Shown here one piece after another: positions 8,591-15,215 of a stretch of DNA of 64,000 nucleotides. Numbering within the stretch: the first letter of the stretch is position 1; every line of letters begins with the position of its first letter. The translations under genes were made by a program, and so were the position numbers. Origin of the DNA: Sulfuritalea sp. (lineage in GTDB: Bacteria; Pseudomonadota; Gammaproteobacteria; Burkholderiales; Rhodocyclaceae); contig JADJUP010000018.1 in assembly GCA_016716965.1 (NCBI GenBank), forward strand, positions 1 to 64,000, in the 5' to 3' direction. The notes beneath the pieces are model-generated. The model had not been told where the DNA came from. It did no database searches and worked only from the letters and a program-made list of their open reading frames with translations.

Positions 8591-8700
8591 CAAATGAGCG
8601 CCCTGCACGGCCGCCCGAAGGGGCGCAAGTCACTACAAGGAGCCGCGCAGCGGCGAACCACTGTCACCCCCTCGCTTGGCGAGGGGGTTGAGGGGAGTGT
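8591..8700. repeat. Intergenic repeat-like element with two hairpins between motA and motB
   Basis: The motA-motB gap contains CGCCC-GAAG-GGGCG (8612-8625) and CCCCCTCG-CTTGG-CGAGGGGG (8667-8687), typical of GC-rich intergenic repeats of beta-proteobacteria. The tail GAGGGGAG lies 9 nt before the motB ATG and appears to serve as its ribosome site. A 38-codon frame runs from 8594 and ends in a TGA that overlaps the motB start, but it is low-complexity and probably not a gene. No second copy is in the window. Confidence 0.55.
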
Positions 8701-8706
8701 GCTCCA

Positions 8707-9651
8707 ATGAGCGACGATACCCAGCAACCGATAGTCGTCAAGAAGATCAAGAAAGGCGGCGAGGCGGCCCATGGCGGTGCATGGAAGATCGCCTATGCCG
8801 ACTTCGTTACGGCGATGATGGCCTTCTTCATGCTGATGTGGCTGCTCGGATCGACTACGAAGGGTGATCTGCAGGGCATTGCCGATTACTTCCAGAATCC
8901 GCTCAAGGTGTCGATGGCCGGTGGTTCGGGATCGGGCGATTCTTCATCGCTGATCCAGGGTGGGGGCAAGGACCTCACAGCCACCGTCGGCCAGGTCAAG
9001 GCCGGCGACGTCGAGGCGCCGCGCAAGACCATCAACCTGCAGAAGCTGAAGGCCGAATTCGAAAAGGCTGAGCGGGAACGGCTGGCCGGGCTGAAGGCGG
9101 AACTGGAAACCATGATCGACGCCAATCCGACCTTGAAGCAGTTCAAGAGCCAGTTGCTGCTTGACCTGACCAGCGAAGGCCTGCGCATCCAGATCGTCGA
9201 CGAGAAGAACCGCCCGATGTTCGATTCGGCGAGTTCCGAGGTGAAGCCCTATACCCGCGTCATCCTGCGTGAAATCGGCAAGACGCTGAACAACGTCGAG
9301 AACCATATCAGCCTGTCCGGCCATACCGATGCCACGCCGTTTGCCGGCGGTGGCCGCGACTTCAGCAACTGGGAACTATCCACCAATCGCGCCAATGCCT
9401 CGCGCCGCGAACTGGTGGCCGGCGGCATGGTGGACAAGAAGGTGATGCGCGTCGTGGGACTGGCATCGACCGTGTTGTACGACAAGCAGGACGCCTACAA
9501 CCCGATCAACCGCCGCATCAGCATCGTGATCATGAACAAGCGCACGGAAGAGGCGATTCTCGCCGACGGCAAGGTCACGGAAATCGAGGACGCGCAGGAG
9601 CTTGACGCGGGTGCGCTCGCGCCGCAAGCCGCCGGCGCTCCTGCGCGCTGA
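8707..9651 (+). CDS. motB: Flagellar motor stator protein MotB
   Basis: A 314-aa stator subunit. A basic N-terminus (VKKIKKGG) leads to one transmembrane helix with the ion-carrying Asp at residue 32 (IAYADFVTAMMAFFMLMWLL). A plug/linker region follows, then a C-terminal OmpA-like peptidoglycan-binding domain (ISLSGHTDATPF ... NRRISIVIMNK). Length and order match MotB. The start at 8707 uses AGGGGAG from the preceding repeat element at 9 nt spacing. It pairs with motA just upstream. Confidence 0.96.
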   Translation: MSDDTQQPIVVKKIKKGGEAAHGGAWKIAYADFVTAMMAFFMLMWLLGSTTKGDLQGIADYFQNPLKVSMAGGSGSGDSSSLIQGGGKDLTATVGQVKAGDVEAPRKTINLQKLKAEFEKAERERLAGLKAELETMIDANPTLKQFKSQLLLDLTSEGLRIQIVDEKNRPMFDSASSEVKPYTRVILREIGKTLNNVENHISLSGHTDATPFAGGGRDFSNWELSTNRANASRRELVAGGMVDKKVMRVVGLASTVLYDKQDAYNPINRRISIVIMNKRTEEAILADGKVTEIEDAQELDAGALAPQAAGAPAR

Positions 9652-9703
9652 TCCGCTGGAAATGCATGTAACAGTTGCGCCCGCAGGTAACCTGGAACCC
9701 GCC

Positions 9704-9951
9704 ATGAACGATAACGTCAGCAGCACCGAACGCCGAGCCAATCTCCATCTTCGAGTTGTCTTCGTCGAAGCCTACGACCTGCTCGCCCCTTCTTTGATCC
9801 AGCCAATGCCTGGGGCGGCAAAACCCACGAGCACCTGGCCTACCGTGCCCTGCACGAGAGGTTCCCGGACATGTCGGCCGATGACGTATTCATCATGGTG
9901 GCCGCCGCCAAGCGCGTTTTCGGCAGCGGTGGGAAACCGGCCAGCCCCTAG
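9704..9951 (+). CDS. Small conserved-looking hypothetical protein, apparent frameshift
   Basis: The start frame reads MNDNVSSTERRANLHLRVVF and LVEAYDLLAP-like sequence, then a neighbouring frame continues FFDPANAWGGKTHEHLAYRA to FIMVAAAKRVFGSGGKPASP and a TAG at 9949-9951. One base missing from the C run at 9786-9789 would join them into a soluble protein of about 82 aa. A further shift at the CCCC before the TAG would open about 45 more plausible codons, so the true end is uncertain. No known domain is recognised. It sits 52 nt after motB, ahead of the DUF2802 gene. The start has only a weak ribosome site. Confidence 0.5.
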
Positions 9952-10173
9952 CCGCGACGCCGCCGGGGGAGGATGCCTGCTGGTTCGATCCAGAACGGCC
10001 CGTATTCCCGGTTTTCCCCGACGCCCCATGGCACCGTCGGCGGCAGGCGTTTGTTAGTATTGCGCCATGCCACTCCTTCGTCCCCCGCTGATTCGATTTC
10101 GCGATAACTCGCCCGGCCACCGGCACTGCGGCAGGCGGCTGATCGATTCCGGAGATCGCGCAGGAGTCATGGA

Positions 10174-10767
10174 ATGATCGACCTGGCGGCGCTGGGCCTG
10201 CGTGACTACATCCTGATCGCTGCAGTGCTGGTCGGGGGCTATCTCCTGCTGTCGCTGCTGCCCTTGCTGCGCATGGCGGGCAAGCGGCGCGCCGCAACTG
10301 CCGAGCCGGCGCCGACCGACCAGCCGCAGGCAGTGCCCTTGGAACCGGTCGTGCCGCGCGATGAGCCGCGCGACGAGCCGCGCTTCGCCCGATTCGCTCC
10401 GCAGTCGCTCCCTGGCGGAGATGGACTCGGGGCGGCTGCTGGTGATTTCTCGCGCGAATTGGCGGTTTCGAGCCGCGATCTGGAAATCAGGCGCCTGCGC
10501 CAGGAGATGGATCAGGTGCAGGCCGAAATGACCCGCCTGTCCGAGGAAGTCTCCGCCATGCGGGCATCCCGCAATGTGTCGCCGCAGTATTCCGAAGCCA
10601 TGACTCTTGCGCTTCAGGGCGTGGAGCCGGAAGGGATAGCCGCGCGCTGCGGGATATCGATCGGGGAGGCGGAACTGGTTGCCGCGCTGGCACGCGGCAA
10701 GACCAGCGACGAATTTGATGAGGCCGATGGCGGCCGATACACTGACAACGGACACCGACATGGATGA
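10174..10767 (+). CDS. DUF2802 family membrane-anchored protein
   Basis: A 197-aa protein. One N-terminal transmembrane helix (YILIAAVLVGGYLLLSLLPL) is followed by a Pro-rich linker, a coiled coil at about residues 100-135 (RDLEIRRLRQEMDQVQAEM), and a C-terminal DUF2802 domain (YSEAMTLALQGVEPEGIAAR, then CGISIGEAELVAALA) that resembles a helix-turn-helix. DUF2802 proteins are frequent beside motility genes in betaproteobacteria, function unknown. AGGAG lies 7 nt before the ATG. Its last codons overlap the start of the next gene. Confidence 0.8.
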   Translation: MIDLAALGLRDYILIAAVLVGGYLLLSLLPLLRMAGKRRAATAEPAPTDQPQAVPLEPVVPRDEPRDEPRFARFAPQSLPGGDGLGAAAGDFSRELAVSSRDLEIRRLRQEMDQVQAEMTRLSEEVSAMRASRNVSPQYSEAMTLALQGVEPEGIAARCGISIGEAELVAALARGKTSDEFDEADGGRYTDNGHRHG

Positions 10768-11428
10768 CGGAATGGAAAACCCGCAGGCGAACGAGGACGA
10801 CCTCAAGAAGCGCTTGCTCAAGCGGGCCGCACTGGCGCTGATCCTGCTCGCCGGCCTGATTGGAAGCCTGGCGATATTCGACCAGCTCAATGCGCCCGCA
10901 CCGGCGCCGGAGAAGCTGGCGGATGCCACGCCGCCAGTGTCGCCGCCGGTTGTTGCGCCGCCAGTGTCGATGGCAACCCCGGAGGCGACCAAGGAAGCGG
11001 CGCCTGTTCCCGACGAGAGCGTGCCGGAGCGCAGTGCGGCTGTCGAGTCTGCCGCACTGCCGCCGTTGCCTGCCGAGAAGCCGCTAACCCGACCGGCTTC
11101 TGCGCGGGTGGCCAGCCTGCAGCCGACTGGGCCGCGCGCTGCGGCGGAACCTCGTCCGGATCCGGTGCGGGATCGCCCCTTCCGCCCGCTTAGCCAGACC
11201 GCCGAGCGTCCATTCGCGCTTCAGGTGGGCGTATTCAACAATACGGCGAACGCCGAGGAGTTGCGCGCGAAGCTCGAGAAGCAGGGCATTCCGGTAACCA
11301 TCGAAACGCGGGTGCGGATCGGGCCGTTCGCGACCCGAGCCGAAGCCGATGCGGCGCGCGGCAAGCTGAAGGAACTCGGGATTGCCGAGAGCGTGCTGAT
11401 TTCGATGAAGGGTCGCAAGTCCCCCTGA
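10760..11428 (+). CDS. SPOR-domain membrane protein
   Basis: About 222 aa from the ATG at 10760, which overlaps the DUF2802 stop; an in-frame ATG at 10727 is the alternative. A cytoplasmic stretch leads to a single transmembrane helix (ALALILLAGLIGSLAIF), a long Pro/Ala-rich periplasmic linker, and a C-terminal SPOR domain (ALQVGVFNNTANAEELRAKL ... VRIGPFATRAEADAARGKL), which binds denuded peptidoglycan glycans. Such proteins usually act in cell division or envelope maintenance; here the neighbours suggest, without proving, a link to the flagellar pole. It ends 44 nt from the convergent HDOD gene. Confidence 0.8.
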   Translation: MDDGMENPQANEDDLKKRLLKRAALALILLAGLIGSLAIFDQLNAPAPAPEKLADATPPVSPPVVAPPVSMATPEATKEAAPVPDESVPERSAAVESAALPPLPAEKPLTRPASARVASLQPTGPRAAAEPRPDPVRDRPFRPLSQTAERPFALQVGVFNNTANAEELRAKLEKQGIPVTIETRVRIGPFATRAEADAARGKLKELGIAESVLISMKGRKSP

Positions 11429-11472
11429 TGCGTCCGCGGTGAAGCCCGCGCAGGTCCGCCGCGACTTCCGCT

Positions 11473-12330
11473 TCAGGCGGATCCGGTGCGGCTCAGCACT
11501 GCTTCGGAGGTGGCCTCGTCGAGGCCCAGGCGGCGCACCAGGGTTTCCTGGTTGAGGTGCAGGAGTTCGCGCAAGGCCTTGAAGTCATCGGGCAGGGCCG
11601 CATCGTCCCAACCGTTTTCGGAATGCCGCGCCAAGTCGACCGCGAGCTTTACATTGCGTACGCGCGGGTTCTCTGCCTGGCGATGGTCCAGCAATTGGGC
11701 CAGCAGCGCCGGCAGTCGCCAGGCTTCGGTCAGTGCCAGCTTGAGGCGGAACAGCGATATGCCGTAGATCTGTTCCTGTATTACCGCAGTGCGCTTGTGC
11801 GGGTCCGCGCGCTGCGCATCGCGAACGCGGACCGCCATGCCCGGCACGTACAGCCACATCATCAGTTCAGCGACGTCATTGAGCAGCGTGGCCAGCGCGA
11901 TCTCGTCGACGTCCATGTCGCGCCGCAGCACCGCCCATTCGTGGGCCCAGTGCGCTGCGCGCCGCGCGCGGTTGATGGTCTTGAGCAGGCCGAGCAGCGC
12001 CTGTGGGTGGTCGTGCAGCCGGTCTTCGACCACCGGCAGGTTCTGGAAATCACGGAAGAACGGTGAAACCCCGATCATCATGATCGCCCGGTCGATGGTC
12101 GTGATGTCGGTGATCTGGCGCTGGCGACGATGGAGGTCGATGTAGTCGAGCACTCGCAGGGTCAGCAGCGGATCATGCAAGATGACCGCCGCCAGCACCC
12201 TGGAATTGGTATTGTCCTCATCCAGTCGCAGGCGCTCGATTTCGTTGACCGAGTGCCGCAGCACAGGCAACTCCGCCTGGCCGAAAATGGCCAGCCAGGA
12301 TTCGGCTTCGGGTAGCGGCTGTTCGTTCAT
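11473..12330 (-). CDS. HDOD-domain signalling protein
   Basis: A 285-aa soluble protein made of one HDOD domain. Recognisable parts are the N-terminal LPVLRHSVNEIERLRLDEDN, SRVLAAVILHDPLLTLRVLD, DRAIMMIGVSPFFRDFQNLP and HWAHEWAVLRR ... TLLNDVAELMMW. HDOD proteins resemble HD phosphodiesterases but normally lack the catalytic HD pair and act in signalling or motility control. It is transcribed toward the SPOR gene. The 251-nt gap on its other side (12331-12581) separates it from the divergent glycosyltransferase gene and has no gene; it contains CGGCAA (12385-12390) and TTGCCG (12407-12412), half-sites like those near flgB and flgK but widely spaced. Confidence 0.85.
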   Translation of the reverse strand: MNEQPLPEAESWLAIFGQAELPVLRHSVNEIERLRLDEDNTNSRVLAAVILHDPLLTLRVLDYIDLHRRQRQITDITTIDRAIMMIGVSPFFRDFQNLPVVEDRLHDHPQALLGLLKTINRARRAAHWAHEWAVLRRDMDVDEIALATLLNDVAELMMWLYVPGMAVRVRDAQRADPHKRTAVIQEQIYGISLFRLKLALTEAWRLPALLAQLLDHRQAENPRVRNVKLAVDLARHSENGWDDAALPDDFKALRELLHLNQETLVRRLGLDEATSEAVLSRTGSA

Positions 12331-12581
12331 CGTGTGGCCGGGGGACTGGACGAGGTATCAGTTTTGGAATGTAGCAGGTTCGGTCGGCAATTCAAGGGGG
12401 AAACGTTTGCCGGGCTGCGTTCCATGGTCGCAGGGAACACGGTAACGTTCCTGCTAGGAAAACAGAATAAACTTCCTGCCCATGATTGCCTGCCGAACAT
12501 ACTCCAAATGCATGCTGCTGAATCGGTTGGCTTGCGCCGTGGAACGCTTTTCTCGCGACTTGTCACGCAACGGCGTCGCTC

Positions 12582-15215
12582 ATGACTGAATCCAGGCCGC
12601 CTCCGAAATCCCTGGTGACGACCGCCAGCCGGGAGCTGCAGGAGGCGGTAGCAAAGCATCGTCAGGGGCGGCTGAAACAGGCCGAGCGGCTCTATCGCTT
12701 GGTGCTGCGTGCTGCGCCTGCCGATCCGGTCGCCAACCACAATCTCGGGGATCTGCTGCTGCGCAAGGAGCAGGTTGTTGCTGCGTTGCCGCATTTGCTC
12801 ACTGCCCTGGAGACGGACCCGACCCATGGCCAGTACTGGGTCAGTTACATCGATGCGCTGCTTCGTGCCGGTCGCCTCGACGAGGCGCGCGATACATTGG
12901 ATATCGGTCGGCAGCACGGCCTGCACGGGGACGACATCGATGCGCTCGCGCGGCGTTTCTCGGATTCGGTGGCGATCGAGGCTCGGCGCGGCAGGCCTGC
13001 CACGGGCGGCGCGCCGTCGGCTGACGACGTGCATGCTACGGTGCGCCTGTTCGATGCCGGATCCTTCGCCGAGGCGGCTACTCGCGCATGGGCCATGACC
13101 CAACGTCATCCGGACCATGTATTCGGCTGGAAAGTGCTGGGTGCGGCCCTGAAGAATTCGGGGCGCCACGGTGAAGCGCTGGAGCCCATGCGGGCGGCGG
13201 TGGCGTTGGCGCCGCGTGATGCCGAAGCGCACAACAACCTGGGCGCCGTGCTTCATGACCTCGGAAGAATGGAGGAAGCGGAAGCAAGCTATCGCCGGGC
13301 GCTGGAGATCACGCCGGACTTGGCCGATGCACATTTCAATCGGGGTGTGACGCTGGAGGCGCTGCTGCGCACGGACGAGGCGCAGCGCAGCTACCGAGCG
13401 GCATTGGCCATCCGTCCGGGGCACGCCGACGCCTGGAACAACCTGGGCAGGGTGCTCAGGGCCTGCAGTTGCGGGGAGGAGGCCGCGGCGGCATTCCGCG
13501 CGGCCCTGAGCATCGATCCGACGTCCACCCAGACGCTCGGCAATCTCGGTATGGTGCTGCACGAACTCGGCAGGCTGGCGGATGCCGAGGATTGCTATCG
13601 GCGCCTGCTGGCGATCGATCCGGCCCTGGCCGCAGTGCATTCCAATCTGGGCTCGATCCTGCATAACCAGGGACGCGCGGAGGAGGCCGCCGCGTGCTAT
13701 CGGCATGCAATCAAGTTGTCGCCGAATCTCGCCGAGGCGCACCACGACCTGGGCAACACGCTGAAATCGCTGGGGCGCCTGGACGAAGCGGCAGAAAGCT
13801 TCCGCGAGGCCCATCGGCTGGGTTTGGGCGATTCGCGCGTCAAGGCGGAGTTGATCCTGCCGGCCATCATGGGAACCCGGCAGGAGGTGCTCGAAAGCCG
13901 CGCCCGCTTCGAGCGCAACCTGGAGCAGCTGATCGCGGATCGGGTCGCGATAGCCGATCCGCTGCGGAACATAGGCGAGACCAGTTTCTATCTGGCATAC
14001 CAGGGATTGAACGACCGGGACCTGCAGGTCAGGCTGGCGCAGTTTTACGCTCAGGCTTGCCCGTCGCTGCTGCATGTGGCCGCACACTGCGCGACGCCGG
14101 CGCCGCTTCCGGGCGAAAGAGTTCGGATCGGCTTCCTGTCGAAGTTCCTCTACCGGCATTCCGTATCCCTGTGTTTCAGCAGGATCATCGAAAGCCTGTC
14201 GATGGACGAGGGATTCGAGGTCAGCCTGATTTCCAGCGAAGCGGTAGACGCGGCGCTTTATCCGGGCTTTGCCGGCCGAACCCTGCGCATCCAGCATGAC
14301 CTTGAGCAGGCGCGGCGATCGATCGCCGCGCTGGAACTCGATGTCCTCGTGTACCTCGACATCGGGATGGAGCCGCTGAGCTATTTCCTGGCATTTTCCC
14401 GCCTGGCGCGCGAGCAGTGCGTGCTCGGCGGGCATCCGGTGACGACCGGTGTCGCCAATGTCGACCATTTTGTGTCCGTGGCGTCCATGGAGCCGCCCGA
14501 TGCCGATGACCATTACAGCGAGCGGCTGATACGCCTGCCCCTGCCGCTGGCCTATTTCGAGCGCCCGACTGTTCCGCCCAGGCTTCGGACTCGGGCCGAA
14601 CTGGGGCTCCCGGAGGATAGGCACATCTACATGTGTCCGATGAAATTGCAGAAAATCCATCCGGACTTCGACGAGGCGATCTCCGAAATCCTCCGGCTCG
14701 ATGACAAAGGCGTCGTCGTGCTGTTCGAGGACGACGTGCATTCCTATTGGAAGGATGCGCTGGTCGGGCGTTTCGAGCGCACGATCGAGGCCGAACGGCG
14801 GCTGCGCATCCTGTTCCTGCCCTGGCTGAAGGACACGGATGCGTTCTTTAGTGCCATCGCCGCCGCCGACGTGGTGCTCGATCCGTTCCATTTCGGCCTG
14901 GGATCCACGGCTGCCGTGATCGCGGCGGCCGGCACGCCCTTGGTCACGCTGGCCGGCGCGTTCATGCGCGGTCTGGTCGGCGCGCACTACTGCAGGATGC
15001 TGGGCGCAGACGAGTGCATCGCAACCCGGCCGGACGAGTACGTCCGCATCGCCGTTGCGATTGCGAACGACCCGCAATTGCGCGAAAGGATCGTGACGAA
15101 AGTTCGCGACAACTGTGCTTTTCTTTACCAAAGCCGGGACGCAGGCGAAGTTCTGGCCGGCTTGTTGCGATCGCTTGCCCGGGGCGAAGCAGAATCGACG
15201 GCGAGGTGTGCCTGA
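12582..15215 (+). CDS. TPR-repeat glycosyltransferase of the GT41/SPINDLY type, copy A
   Basis: 877 aa. Residues from about 15 to 420 are TPR repeats with the usual pattern (AHNNLGAVLHDLGRMEEAEA, AWNNLGRVLRACS, VHSNLGSILHNQGRAEEAAA). The C-terminal half resembles the catalytic part of SPINDLY/O-GlcNAc transferases (RVRIGFLSKFLYRHSVSLCF ... DVVLDPFHFGLGSTAAVIAA ... AGTPLVTLAG), but the canonical GYPGTTG and DTFPYNGATTT motifs of copy B are replaced by more divergent sequence. Such enzymes add sugars to Ser/Thr of proteins; with flagellin genes nearby, flagellin is the likely target (inference). The start has no strong ribosome site. The stop overlaps the next start (TGATG). Confidence 0.8.
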   Translation: MTESRPPPKSLVTTASRELQEAVAKHRQGRLKQAERLYRLVLRAAPADPVANHNLGDLLLRKEQVVAALPHLLTALETDPTHGQYWVSYIDALLRAGRLDEARDTLDIGRQHGLHGDDIDALARRFSDSVAIEARRGRPATGGAPSADDVHATVRLFDAGSFAEAATRAWAMTQRHPDHVFGWKVLGAALKNSGRHGEALEPMRAAVALAPRDAEAHNNLGAVLHDLGRMEEAEASYRRALEITPDLADAHFNRGVTLEALLRTDEAQRSYRAALAIRPGHADAWNNLGRVLRACSCGEEAAAAFRAALSIDPTSTQTLGNLGMVLHELGRLADAEDCYRRLLAIDPALAAVHSNLGSILHNQGRAEEAAACYRHAIKLSPNLAEAHHDLGNTLKSLGRLDEAAESFREAHRLGLGDSRVKAELILPAIMGTRQEVLESRARFERNLEQLIADRVAIADPLRNIGETSFYLAYQGLNDRDLQVRLAQFYAQACPSLLHVAAHCATPAPLPGERVRIGFLSKFLYRHSVSLCFSRIIESLSMDEGFEVSLISSEAVDAALYPGFAGRTLRIQHDLEQARRSIAALELDVLVYLDIGMEPLSYFLAFSRLAREQCVLGGHPVTTGVANVDHFVSVASMEPPDADDHYSERLIRLPLPLAYFERPTVPPRLRTRAELGLPEDRHIYMCPMKLQKIHPDFDEAISEILRLDDKGVVVLFEDDVHSYWKDALVGRFERTIEAERRLRILFLPWLKDTDAFFSAIAAADVVLDPFHFGLGSTAAVIAAAGTPLVTLAGAFMRGLVGAHYCRMLGADECIATRPDEYVRIAVAIANDPQLRERIVTKVRDNCAFLYQSRDAGEVLAGLLRSLARGEAESTARCA

